From: Candidatus Dormiibacterota bacterium | Lineage (GTDB): Bacteria > Vulcanimicrobiota > Vulcanimicrobiia > Vulcanimicrobiales > Vulcanimicrobiaceae | Length of the DNA stretch: 64,000 nucleotides | Direction of reading: 5' to 3' | Assembly (NCBI GenBank): GCA_035532035.1 | Contig: DATKRS010000029.1 | Coordinates: 186,001-250,000 of the forward strand | Shown: positions 16,469 to 24,722 of the stretch, in pieces | Layout: each line of letters opens with the position of its first letter | Position numbering within the stretch: position 1 is the first letter of the stretch | The notes under the pieces: generated by a model | The model's input: only the letters and a program-made list of their open reading frames with translations | Databases searched by the model: none | What the model was told of the DNA's origin: nothing | Made by a program: the position numbers and the translations under genes

Positions 16469-17209
16469 ATGGATAAGCGCAGCATAACCAGAGACTCCAT
16501 TGTCGCAGAAATACAGCGCGTCGCTGCTAGTATCGGGCGAGCGCCAGGGAGAGATGAGTTCCTCGCAAACAGCGGAGTTAAAGAGTCCGATTGGTTAGGA
16601 AGATACTGGGCTAGATGGGGTGACGCGCTTCGCGAGGCGGGATACGAGCCTAACGAATTTCAAGCAGCGCATACCGACGAACATATGATAGAGAGCCTTG
16701 TTGAGCTCATTCGCGCACTTGGAACGTTTCCCACGAGACCCGAGATGGACCTACGGCGTCGGACTGATCGTTCATTCCCTTCCCCTAAGACGTTCGAGCG
16801 CTTTGGCAATCGAGGCGCACTTGCTGCCCGCGTAAGGCAGTACTGTGAAAGTCGCGAAGGCTACGGCGACGTCATCGACGCGTGTACTACGGTAACGGCA
16901 AGTATGCCGCAAGGTAGTAGCGCAAGGGCCACCAAGGAACCCGTCGAGGAGGCCTTTGGCTTTGTCTACCTCATCAAGTCCGGGCGCCACTACAAAATCG
17001 GACGCACCAACGCTGTGGGACGCCGGGAACGCGAGCTGGCAATTCAACTTCCCGACAAGGTTAAGACCGTTCACATGATTCGTACGGATGACCCCGTCGG
17101 CATCGAAGGCTACTGGCATCAGCGGTTTCAGGAAAGGCGCAAGAATGGTGAATGGTTTGAACTGGACGCGAGTGACGTCAAGGCCTTCATGCGTCGAAAG
17201 TTCATGTGA
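16469..17209 (+). CDS. GIY-YIG (MUG113/T5orf172-like) domain protein with N-terminal repeats (cargo)
   Basis: A 246-residue protein. Residues ~165-246 contain FGFVYLIKSGRHYKIGRTN, a GIY-YIG core variant, then an Arg and HQRFQERRKNGEWFEL with the conserved late Glu, as in the MUG113/T5orf172 branch of GIY-YIG nucleases. Residues ~5-130 hold two copies of a repeat (IVAEIQRVAASIGRAPGRDEF...YWARWGDALREAGY and a weaker second) resembling the homing-endonuclease-associated repeat that binds DNA. So it probably binds and perhaps cuts DNA. It lies downstream of the transposase in the same direction, near the right end. Nuclease activity is inferred; some relatives have incomplete active sites. Confidence 0.75.
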   Translation: MDKRSITRDSIVAEIQRVAASIGRAPGRDEFLANSGVKESDWLGRYWARWGDALREAGYEPNEFQAAHTDEHMIESLVELIRALGTFPTRPEMDLRRRTDRSFPSPKTFERFGNRGALAARVRQYCESREGYGDVIDACTTVTASMPQGSSARATKEPVEEAFGFVYLIKSGRHYKIGRTNAVGRRERELAIQLPDKVKTVHMIRTDDPVGIEGYWHQRFQERRKNGEWFELDASDVKAFMRRKFM

Positions 17210-17321
17210 GGCAAGGCTTCAAGTTAAACCCATCCCGTGTTTCTAAGTTAATAACACCCCACTTGGGGCACGGCTAGGCCGCTACGGGCACGGGCAGGGT
17301 ACCGGCCGAGGCGCGCGTTTT

Positions 17322-17340
17322 TTCAAAAGGGACCACTACC
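17322..17340 (-). repeat. Right terminal inverted repeat
   Basis: TTCAAAAGGGACCACTACC, exact reverse complement of the left end at 13587-13605, preceded on the inner side by a T-run (17318-17323). Confidence 0.93.
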
Positions 17341-17349
17341 CGTTTAGGC
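17341..17349. repeat. Right 9-bp target-site duplication of the transposon
   Basis: CGTTTAGGC, identical to 13578-13586. It contains the rmuC stop codon (TAA on the minus strand, 17346-17344). Confidence 0.9.
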
Positions 17350-18525
17350 GGGTGGGAAGAGTTCTTGTTTGCGCGGGATGCGAGTAGGTTCCGGCGCGGC
17401 ATCGAGCGCCGTAATCGGCCGAACCGCGTTGTCGATCGCGGCGATCTCGGGAAGGTCGTCACCCGGCAGCGCGGCTTCGTCTTTCAGCTTGCGCCCTTGC
17501 GGCAGCAGGCGCGTTTCGTACGACCCGACCGCGGTGTTGAAGGCGTCGACCGTGCTTTCGAGCCCTCGGCGTAGTTTGAGCAGATGCTCCGCGAAGCGCT
17601 GCGCTCGCTCGTACAACTCCTTGCCGATCGCCGCGATGCGCTTCGCGTTCTCTTCCTGGCGCACGGCCTGCCAGCCTGTAGCAAACATGCGCAGAATACT
17701 GATCAGTTGTATCGGCCCGGTGACGATGACGCCTTTGTCGAGTGCGCGCTCGGTGAGCATCGGGTCCTCGTTGCAGGCAGCGCTCAAAAACGACTCGCCC
17801 GGTACGAACAGGATCACGAAGTCCACCGAGCCTTTGGCCGTCTGATATCCACGGCGCGCGAGCGCGTCGACGTGGTCTTGCAATGCCTTGACGTGCTTGT
17901 GCGCGAGCTCTTGACGCAACGCGTCGTCGGGAGCCTCCAGCGACGCCTGCATCGAGTCGAGGGGAGCCTTCGCATCGACGAAGACGCATCGTCCGCCGGG
18001 AAGGTGCACGGTCAAATCGGGTCGCACGCGCACGCCTTCGATGGCAACCGTCTGCTGCTCCGAAAAATCGCAGTGCTCGAGCATGCCCGCGCGCTCGACG
18101 ACGTTGCGCAGTTGCATCTCGCCCCACTTGCCGCGCGTGGTTGGATTGCGAAGCGCGCTGACGAGCGACGAGGTTTGCGACGAGAGCGTCGTTGCAGCGG
18201 ATTCGAGGCGCTCGGTGCGTGCCAAGAGGCCGCCGACGAGTGCGTTGAACTGGTTCAGCTGCTCGTTCATCGGCCTGACGAGATCTCCGACCCGCTCGCC
18301 CGCGCGCGCGGCGGTAGCGTCCCGTACTTCATTTTTGGCGCGCTCGAGCAGCGCGCTCAGTGCCTGTTCTTGCGTGCCCGAGCTGGCCGCTAGATGCGCG
18401 CGGCTCGCCGCGAGGTCGCGCTCGGCGGCTTCGGCGCGTGCGCGCAGGCGCTCCGTGCGCCGTTCGGAGGCGATCCACGCGGCGGCCCCACCGCAGAGAA
18501 GCCCCACGACGAGGACCAAGAGCAT
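17344..18525 (-). CDS. rmuC: DNA recombination protein RmuC
   Basis: A 393-residue RmuC homologue: N-terminal membrane helix (MLLVLVVGLLCGGAAAWIA), a coiled coil rich in Glu/Arg/Ala (~20-110), and the RmuC domain with GKWGEMQLRNVVERAGM, RPDLTVHLPGG, VFVDAKAPLDSM, VDFVILFVPGESFLSAA and LISILRMFATGW. RmuC limits inversions at short repeats and is built on a restriction-endonuclease-like fold. ATG 18525 is chosen because the membrane helix begins there; a GTG a few codons upstream is possible. The stop codon lies inside the transposon's target duplication, so the protein is intact. Confidence 0.9.
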   Translation of the reverse strand: MLLVLVVGLLCGGAAAWIASERRTERLRARAEAAERDLAASRAHLAASSGTQEQALSALLERAKNEVRDATAARAGERVGDLVRPMNEQLNQFNALVGGLLARTERLESAATTLSSQTSSLVSALRNPTTRGKWGEMQLRNVVERAGMLEHCDFSEQQTVAIEGVRVRPDLTVHLPGGRCVFVDAKAPLDSMQASLEAPDDALRQELAHKHVKALQDHVDALARRGYQTAKGSVDFVILFVPGESFLSAACNEDPMLTERALDKGVIVTGPIQLISILRMFATGWQAVRQEENAKRIAAIGKELYERAQRFAEHLLKLRRGLESTVDAFNTAVGSYETRLLPQGRKLKDEAALPGDDLPEIAAIDNAVRPITALDAAPEPTRIPRKQELFPPA

Positions 18526-18618
18526 CGTCAGTACCGCGGGCACGCAGCAAGACGTTTGACCTTCGTCGCACCGCTCCCTAGTGGTGGGAAGCCGCACCGT
18601 AGCGGAGAATCGAGTCGC

Positions 18619-19326
18619 ATGAACCGCAGCATGTTTCTCATGTCGTCGAGCGCGCTTGCCGTTGGAGCGAGCACCGCGACGGCTAACGCCGCCGTGCCCG
18701 GCGGCACCGCCTTGGTGGAGCGGCGCACGAGCTTCGACGAGGCAGCCTTTGCGCGCGTCGTCGGCCGCCCCGCGAGGATCCGTCAAGTCGTCGAGTCGAT
18801 CGCGTTCAACCCAACGACGCTCAACAACATTAAGAACACGTTCAACGGTCTGCAGTTCGGCTACGGCTACGCGCCGGGCGCGATCGCGGTCGCGATGGCG
18901 AATCACGGCCCGTCCACGGCATACGTGCTCTCCGACGCGATGTGGCGTAAGTACCGTCTCGCGGAGTTCTACAAGATCGCCGCGACGAACGGCACGCCGC
19001 TGACCTCGGACGTTCACTATCCGGCGAAGAGCAGATACGATCCGCAGGCGAGCCCGGACGACGAGCACGGCATGTACCAGGACACGTCCCTCGAGATGCT
19101 GCAGCGACGCGGGCTGATCGTCCTGGCGTGTCACACGGCGATCGAAGAGCAGTCGCGCAATCTCGTCGCGCAAGGCTTTGCCCCGTCGGGGGCGACGCCG
19201 AAGGACGTTGCCGACGATCTGCTCACCCACCTGATTCGCGGCGCACTCGTCGTGCCGTCGATGGTCGCGACGGTCGCCGTCCTCCAGGCCGAGTACCGCT
19301 ATACGTACCTTACGCTCGCGTTTTAG
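18619..19326 (+). CDS. Exported DsrE/DsrF-like protein
   Basis: A 235-residue protein with a signal peptide (MNRSMFLMSSSALAVGASTATANA). The body resembles DsrE-family sulfur proteins: a segment FGYGYAPGAIAVAMANHGP, a middle segment around SDAMWRKYRLAEFYKI, and a late cysteine in IVLACHTAIEE. DsrE-type proteins transfer sulfur through conserved cysteines; here the pairing with a thiosulfate dehydrogenase-like cytochrome four bases downstream supports a periplasmic sulfur role (inference). The assignment by eye is only moderate and it could be called a conserved hypothetical protein. Confidence 0.6.
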   Translation: MNRSMFLMSSSALAVGASTATANAAVPGGTALVERRTSFDEAAFARVVGRPARIRQVVESIAFNPTTLNNIKNTFNGLQFGYGYAPGAIAVAMANHGPSTAYVLSDAMWRKYRLAEFYKIAATNGTPLTSDVHYPAKSRYDPQASPDDEHGMYQDTSLEMLQRRGLIVLACHTAIEEQSRNLVAQGFAPSGATPKDVADDLLTHLIRGALVVPSMVATVAVLQAEYRYTYLTLAF

Positions 19327-19330
19327 GCCG

Positions 19331-20110
19331 ATGCGTCTGGTCGCCGTCTGCGCGCTTGCGCTTGCGGTCGCCGCGTGCGCGCATGCGGCGCCGCAGGCAG
19401 CGGCGTACGACTCCGCGGCGCTGCCGAGCGGAGCGCTCGGCAGAGAGATCGCGTACGGCCGTAAGATCATCATGCAGACGCGGCGGGTTCTGCCGCGCGA
19501 CGTTCGCGCGAACATGGACTGCGCCGCATGCCACATCGGCGGTGGCACGCAAGCGCGGGGCGGCAGCTTCGTCGGCACGTTCGCGGCGTTTCCGCAATGG
19601 AATGGACGCGCGCGGCGCGTCATCACGCTTCAGGATCGCCTCGCCGAGTGCTTTCTCTACAGCATGAACGGCCGTCCCCCCGCGTACACGAGTCGCGAGA
19701 TGACCGCGCTCGTCGCATATATCGCGTGGCTTTCACGCGGGACGCCGACCGGCAGAGGCGTGCCGAGCTCGCAGCGATTTGCGATCGCGCTGCCGAACGG
19801 TCGGCCCGATCGCAGCCGAGGGAAGGTGCTCTACGCGCAGAGCTGCGCCGCGTGCCACGGAGCGAACGGTGCGGGCGGAGGGGCGTTTCCGCCGTTATGG
19901 GGATCGGCGTCGTTCAACAACGGTGCTGGGATGGCGCACGTCGATCGCATGACGGGGTTCGTCTACTACAACATGCCGAAGAACGCGCCCGGGTCGCTCT
20001 CTCTTCAGGACGCCTACGACATCGCCGGTTTCGTGCTGTCACACGAGCGACCGGCCTTTCGCCGGAACGCGATCGTGAGCTTCCCCGCCCTTCCGGCGCG
20101 CTATTTTTAG
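19331..20110 (+). CDS. tsdA: Diheme cytochrome c, thiosulfate dehydrogenase (TsdA)-like
   Basis: A 259-residue exported protein (signal MRLVAVCALALAVAACAHA; a cysteine there could also make it a lipoprotein). Two CAACH heme sites (~61-65 and ~176-180). Around them are TsdA-like features: a loop LAECFLYSMNGRPP between the hemes, with a cysteine that could be the distal ligand (TsdA uses a His/Cys heme), FPPLWGSASFNNGAGM and a terminal YYNMPKNAPG helix. TsdA couples two thiosulfates to tetrathionate. Four bases after the DsrE-like gene. Without biochemistry another small diheme cytochrome is possible. Confidence 0.75.
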   Translation: MRLVAVCALALAVAACAHAAPQAAAYDSAALPSGALGREIAYGRKIIMQTRRVLPRDVRANMDCAACHIGGGTQARGGSFVGTFAAFPQWNGRARRVITLQDRLAECFLYSMNGRPPAYTSREMTALVAYIAWLSRGTPTGRGVPSSQRFAIALPNGRPDRSRGKVLYAQSCAACHGANGAGGGAFPPLWGSASFNNGAGMAHVDRMTGFVYYNMPKNAPGSLSLQDAYDIAGFVLSHERPAFRRNAIVSFPALPARYF

Positions 20111-20164
20111 GCTCCTAGGAGCTAGGTTGGCGATAGAATCTCCGAGAAGCGTGAACGAACCAGC

Positions 20165-23100
20165 GTGATGCAAACATCGGTCAAGGTGACGCTGCCCGAG
20201 ATGGGTGAGTCCGTCACCGAAGGTTCCATCGTCGAATGGCGCAGGAAGATCGGCGATTTCGTCGCCGAGGGCGATCCTCTCGTCGACGTGACGACCGACA
20301 AGGTTGACGTCGAGGTGCCGGCGACGGCCTCGGGCGTGATCACGCGCATCTTTGCCGATGAGGGCGCCACCGTCAAAGTCGGCTCCGATCTCGTCGAGAT
20401 CGACACCACGAAGGCATTGGGTAACGGTGCCGCGGCAAGGGCGAAGCCGAAAGCGCAGGTGGCGACGCCCGCGCCGCCGGCTCCGCCGCCCGCGGCGCCT
20501 ACCGGAGCGCGCACCGCAGAAGCCGTCGCGACTCCCCAAGCCCAGCGTATCGCGCAACGCCGCGATCTCGAGATCGCCCGCGTCCGCGGCTCGGGTCCCA
20601 ACGGGCTGATCCTTCGTCAAGACGTGCTCGATCAGGTCGAAAGCGCGAAGCGCGCCGCTGCGCCGCCTCAGCCGCCCCTTCCATCGCACGCTCAGGTTAC
20701 GCCGCTCAAGGGGCCCGCCGCAGCGCTTGCCGGATACATGGAGCAGAGCCTTTCGGTTCCGACGGCAACCAGTTTCCGCACCGTATCGGTCGATGCGCTC
20801 GACGCGCGTCGCCGAGAGATCAACGCGTCACTGCGTGCCGCAGGCCGAAGCGAGAAGGTTTCGTTCACGCACGTGATCGCGTTCGCGCTCGTGCGTGCCG
20901 CGCACGAGCTGCCGTTCATGACACATTCCTTCCGGCGCGACGAGCAAGGAAGACCGCAGCGCGTCGAAGCGGGCATTCATCTCGGGCTCGCCGTCGACAC
21001 GGAGCGCAAGGACGGTACGCGCTTTCTCATCGTTCCGGTCATCAAGAATGCGGACGCGCTCGATTTCGTGCGCTTTCATGCCGCGTACGACGACCTCGTC
21101 GCCCGCGCGCGCGAAAACAAGCTCGCCGCCGACGACGTGGCCGGCGCGACCTTTACGCTGACCAATCCGGGCGGCATCGGAACCGTCGCCTCGGTGCCGC
21201 GGCTGATGGCAGGTCAGGGCTCGATCATCGCGACGGGCGCAATCGGATTTCCGGCCGGCCTCGCCGGCGCGAGCGAACAGTCGCTGCGCTCGCTCGGCGT
21301 CGCCAAAGTGATGCAGATGACCTCGACCTACGACCATCGCGTCATCGCGGGCGCCCAATCCGGTGAGTACCTTCGCCGCGTCGACGAGCTGCTGCAAGGT
21401 CGCGCAGAGTTCTACGAGTCGATCTTCTCGGCATTGGCGCTGGCGCCGCCGATTCCGCGCGAAGCGCAGACGGTCGCGCTCGAGCCCTCGCGCGAGAAAG
21501 GCCCCTCCGAGGAGATGTTGCGCGCGGTGGCTGCCGGAATGGCCATCGTCGCCGCGTATCGCACGCACGGACATCTCGCCGCGCACTTGGATCCGCTCGG
21601 AAGCGAGCCTTCCGGTGACCCGTCGCTCGACCCGAAGACGTACGGCTTGACCCCCGCGTTGCAGAGCGCCGTGCCCGCCGCCGTGCTCGAAGTCAAGGTT
21701 CCCGGCAACACGCTTGCCGAGGTGATTCCGGAGTTGCGTGCGACGTACAGCTCGACCATCGCATTCGAAATCGAGCACATCTCGAGCACCGAGCAGCGGC
21801 GCTGGCTGCGCGACTACGTCGAGTCTGGCAAGCACCGGATCGCGTTCTCCCCCGAGCGGCGGCGCGAGATCCTTCGCCGTCTTACGCGCGTCGAATCGTT
21901 CGAACGCTATCTGCGCAAGACGTTCCTCGGCCAGAAGACCTTCTCGCTCGAGGGGCTCGACGCGCTCGTCCCGATGCTCGAAGAGACGCTGGAGTTGCTC
22001 GCCGCCGACGGCGTCGAGCATGCGGTCATCGGCATGGCGCACCGCGGACGGCTCAACACGATCGCGCACATTCTCAATCTTCCGTACGACGAGATCCTTG
22101 CCGAGTTCGAAGCCGCGAACGAGCGCAGCGGCGTCGGCGACGCAGACGTGACGGGCGACGTGAAGTACCACCACGGAGAGCACGGCACCTACCGCACCTC
22201 CGGCGCCGCGATCGAGGTGACGCTCGCAAACAACCCGAGCCATCTCGAGGCTGTGGACGCGGTGGTCGAGGGCGCGAGCCGCGCGCTGCAGACCGATCGC
22301 TCCGTGCCCCTGGCGAGCCACGATCTCCGCAAGGCGGTACCGATCCTCATTCACGGCGACGCCGCATTTACCGGGCAAGGCGTCGTCTCCGAGGTGCTCA
22401 ACCTACAGGCGCTCCCGGGATACGCGACCGGCGGTACGCTGCACGTCATCGCAAACAATCAGGTCGGTTTCACCACCGAGACGCAGGACGGGCGCTCGAC
22501 GCGTTACGCGTCCGATCTCGCGAAGGGCTTCGACCTGCCGATCGTGCACGTCAACGCCGACGATCTCGACGCATGCATTGCCGCCGTCCACCTCGCGGTC
22601 GCCTTCCGCCGCACGTTCGAGCGCGACGTCCTCATCGATCTCATCGGGTACCGCCGCGTCGGGCACAACGAGACCGACGAGCCGGCGTACACGCAGCCGC
22701 GCATGTACGAGGCGATCAAATCTCATCCGACGGCGCGCGAGCTCTACGCGAACAAGCTTGCCGCGCAGTCGATTCTCACCGCTGAGGAGGCAAACGAGCT
22801 CGCTACCGAGGCGACGGCGGCGCTGCAGGAGGCGCACCGGCGCGTCAAGAGCACCGGTGCGAGCCTCGCAGGCATTCTCGCCGAGCTCGCCGGCGCTTCG
22901 CCGCCGGCGGCGCCGGCGCTGCGGGCGCCGGATACGGCACAACTGCTTGCGTGGAACGACGCGCTCGTCGCAGTTCCCACCGGCTTCGCGCTCAACAAGA
23001 AACTGCAGACGCAGTTCGAGCGCCGTCGCGGCGTCGTGCGCGAGCGCCGGCTCGTCGACTGGGGAACGGCCGAAGCGTTGGCATTCGCGTCGCTCGTCTG

Positions 23101-24082
23101 CGCGGGGATTCCGGTACGCCTCACCGGCCAGGATACCGAGCGCGGCACGTTCAGCCACCGTCACGCCGTCTGGCACGACGTCGCGACCGGCGCGCGGTAC
23201 GTTCCGCTGCACCATCTCGACGGCGCGCGCGCCTCGTTCGAAATCCACAACAGCCCGCTCTCGGAGTACGCCTGCATGGGCTTCGAGTACGGCTACAGCG
23301 CGGTCGCGCAAGACGCGCTCGTGCTCTGGGAAGCGCAGTACGGCGACTTCTTCAACGGCGCGCAGATCGTCGTCGATCAGTTCATCTCGGCCGGTCAGGC
23401 CAAATGGGGGCAGCAATCGCGGCTCACGCTGCTGTTACCGCATGGCTACGAGGGCGGCGGTCCCGAGCACTCGAGCGCGAGGCTCGAACGCTTCCTGCAG
23501 TTGAGCGCGGAGAACAACCTGCGCGTCGCATATCCGTCGACGACGGAGAACTACTTCCATGTCCTTCGGCTGCAGGCAAGCGACGGTGCCCCCGCGCCGC
23601 TCGTGCTGATGACGCCGAAATCGCTGCTGCGGCACGAGGCCTCGTACGGTACGATCGATGAGCTCGCGCGCGGCGCATTTCGCTCGGTCATCGACGACCC
23701 GGCCGTCAAGGACAAGAAGAAGATCGAGCGGCTGATCCTGTGCACCGGCAAGATCTACTACGATCTCACCGAGAGCGAGCAGTACAAGAAGACGCGCAAG
23801 ACCGCGATCGTGCGCGTCGAAATGCTCGCACCGCTGCCGCACGAGGAACTCCGCGCCGTCATCGACTCGTACTCCGGCGTGAAGACGCTGCTGTGGGTGC
23901 AGGAGGAGCCGAAGAACATGGGCGCGCGAGCGCACGTGCGGCGGCGCTTGCTCGAGCGGCTCGACAAGTCGCTCGACATCGCGTACGTCGGGCGCCCCTA
24001 TCGCGCGAGCCCGTCGGAGGGATACGCCGGCCAGCACGCGGTCGAGCAGGAACGCATCATCGCAGCGGCACTAACCGAGTAG
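20165..24082 (+). CDS. kgd: Multidomain 2-oxoglutarate dehydrogenase: lipoyl + E3-binding + E2 + E1 (Kgd-like)
   Basis: A 1,305-residue fusion. Residues ~4-80: lipoyl domain with the modified lysine in TTDKVDVEVPA (about 46). ~122-160: peripheral E3-binding domain (QRIAQRRDLEIARVRGSGPNG). ~180-425: acyltransferase domain, with TSTYDHRVIAGAQSGEYL (His about 391; the usual DG after it is AG, as seen in mycobacterial-type Kgd). ~445-1305: thiamine-diphosphate E1, with HRGRLNTIAHIL, GDAAFTGQGVVSE (~730), NNQVGFTTE and GHNETDEP. Catalyses oxidative decarboxylation of 2-oxoglutarate in the TCA cycle. Mycobacterial Kgd and corynebacterial OdhA fuse E2 and E1 but lack the lipoyl domain. E3 (Lpd) is not in the window. 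Start is GTG 20165 or ATG 20168. Confidence 0.92.
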   Translation: MMQTSVKVTLPEMGESVTEGSIVEWRRKIGDFVAEGDPLVDVTTDKVDVEVPATASGVITRIFADEGATVKVGSDLVEIDTTKALGNGAAARAKPKAQVATPAPPAPPPAAPTGARTAEAVATPQAQRIAQRRDLEIARVRGSGPNGLILRQDVLDQVESAKRAAAPPQPPLPSHAQVTPLKGPAAALAGYMEQSLSVPTATSFRTVSVDALDARRREINASLRAAGRSEKVSFTHVIAFALVRAAHELPFMTHSFRRDEQGRPQRVEAGIHLGLAVDTERKDGTRFLIVPVIKNADALDFVRFHAAYDDLVARARENKLAADDVAGATFTLTNPGGIGTVASVPRLMAGQGSIIATGAIGFPAGLAGASEQSLRSLGVAKVMQMTSTYDHRVIAGAQSGEYLRRVDELLQGRAEFYESIFSALALAPPIPREAQTVALEPSREKGPSEEMLRAVAAGMAIVAAYRTHGHLAAHLDPLGSEPSGDPSLDPKTYGLTPALQSAVPAAVLEVKVPGNTLAEVIPELRATYSSTIAFEIEHISSTEQRRWLRDYVESGKHRIAFSPERRREILRRLTRVESFERYLRKTFLGQKTFSLEGLDALVPMLEETLELLAADGVEHAVIGMAHRGRLNTIAHILNLPYDEILAEFEAANERSGVGDADVTGDVKYHHGEHGTYRTSGAAIEVTLANNPSHLEAVDAVVEGASRALQTDRSVPLASHDLRKAVPILIHGDAAFTGQGVVSEVLNLQALPGYATGGTLHVIANNQVGFTTETQDGRSTRYASDLAKGFDLPIVHVNADDLDACIAAVHLAVAFRRTFERDVLIDLIGYRRVGHNETDEPAYTQPRMYEAIKSHPTARELYANKLAAQSILTAEEANELATEATAALQEAHRRVKSTGASLAGILAELAGASPPAAPALRAPDTAQLLAWNDALVAVPTGFALNKKLQTQFERRRGVVRERRLVDWGTAEALAFASLVCAGIPVRLTGQDTERGTFSHRHAVWHDVATGARYVPLHHLDGARASFEIHNSPLSEYACMGFEYGYSAVAQDALVLWEAQYGDFFNGAQIVVDQFISAGQAKWGQQSRLTLLLPHGYEGGGPEHSSARLERFLQLSAENNLRVAYPSTTENYFHVLRLQASDGAPAPLVLMTPKSLLRHEASYGTIDELARGAFRSVIDDPAVKDKKKIERLILCTGKIYYDLTESEQYKKTRKTAIVRVEMLAPLPHEELRAVIDSYSGVKTLLWVQEEPKNMGARAHVRRRLLERLDKSLDIAYVGRPYRASPSEGYAGQHAVEQERIIAAALTE

Positions 24083-24146
24083 TCGCCCTTTAGGGAATTC
24101 GTCGCGCCTGTAGGCCTCCGCTAAGCGGCTGTTAGCTCCCTAGCGT

Positions 24147-24722
24147 TTAAATGTGGATGAAGCCGGCGGTGAAGTAGCCCAAGCCGACGACGGTCAGGCC
24201 GAGACCGAGCCAGAGTAACGCCTTCGAGCCGCGCGTGAGCGCGGTGATCGAAACGAGCACGATCGAGACGTCGAAGAGCGTCGCCGATACCTCGTACCGT
24301 TCGTAGGACCCGAGCGAGCGTTCGGCATCGGCGAGCTGAACGTGCGCCGAAGCTTCGTCGTTGTGCGCGACGCGCAGCGTTCCGCCGGATTTGCGTTCTT
24401 CTTTCGCGATGCGCGCGTGCATCGTGTGCAGCGCGGTGGGGTTCGTCACGAGGTGCGATTCGCTTAGCGCTTGGTTCACCTCGATCTTGATGCGGCTCGA
24501 CTCGTAATAGCCGTACTGATCGGCAGCGCGCGTCTGCATGATGCCCGCAAGGGTACGTCTCTCGAGGCCGGCAACGGAACTGTGGTTGGAGAAGAGCGTT
24601 GCGATCGCCGCCAGCACCGCGATGACGGCGGCGCACACCGGGACGAGCTTGGAGCCGGACTCCAACTGTTCCGCCCGTTCGCCCGCCTCGTGCAACGCGT
24701 CGGCGGCGCTGTGTTCAGCCAT
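24147..24722 (-). CDS. DUF4337-like membrane protein
   Basis: A 191-residue protein with one N-terminal membrane segment (LVPVCAAVIAVLAAIATLFS, ~28-48), a polar helical region (~50-135) containing RAADQYGYYESSRIK, and two C-terminal segments (~140-160 and ~165-190). This layout and the W/Y-QYGYYE-type stretch recall DUF4337, whose function is unknown. ATG 24722 is chosen; it overlaps the end of the LOG-family gene by eight bases, so the pair are coupled. Confidence 0.65.
   Translation of the reverse strand: MAEHSAADALHEAGERAEQLESGSKLVPVCAAVIAVLAAIATLFSNHSSVAGLERRTLAGIMQTRAADQYGYYESSRIKIEVNQALSESHLVTNPTALHTMHARIAKEERKSGGTLRVAHNDEASAHVQLADAERSLGSYERYEVSATLFDVSIVLVSITALTRGSKALLWLGLGLTVVGLGYFTAGFIHI

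Larger units (their letters stand above)
13587..17340. mobile_element. IS1-family-like transposon with three cargo genes (3,754 bp)
   Basis: Bounded by 19-bp perfect terminal inverted repeats (13587-13605 and 17322-17340) and flanked by a 9-bp direct repeat, so it is a complete, recent unit. Inside: a small basic protein (13653-13892, +), an OLD-like ATPase (13889-15331, -), the DDE transposase (15504-16358, +) and a GIY-YIG protein (16469-17209, +). IS1-family members of the ISMhu11 type are, as far as I recall, known to be long and to carry passenger genes. Base composition is less GC-rich than the neighbours, especially in the intergenic parts. It inserted at the 3' end of rmuC without breaking that gene. 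Confidence 0.9.

Noticed and set aside
17251-17321. Rho-independent terminator inside the right end of the transposon
   Set aside because: CCCC-ACTT-GGGG (17257-17268) is a short stem with no T-run after it, and the T-run at 17318 has no clear stem directly before it.
18526-19626. Extension of rmuC to a 760-residue protein
   Set aside because: The added part is antisense to the DsrE-like and cytochrome genes; the RmuC membrane helix begins at 18525.
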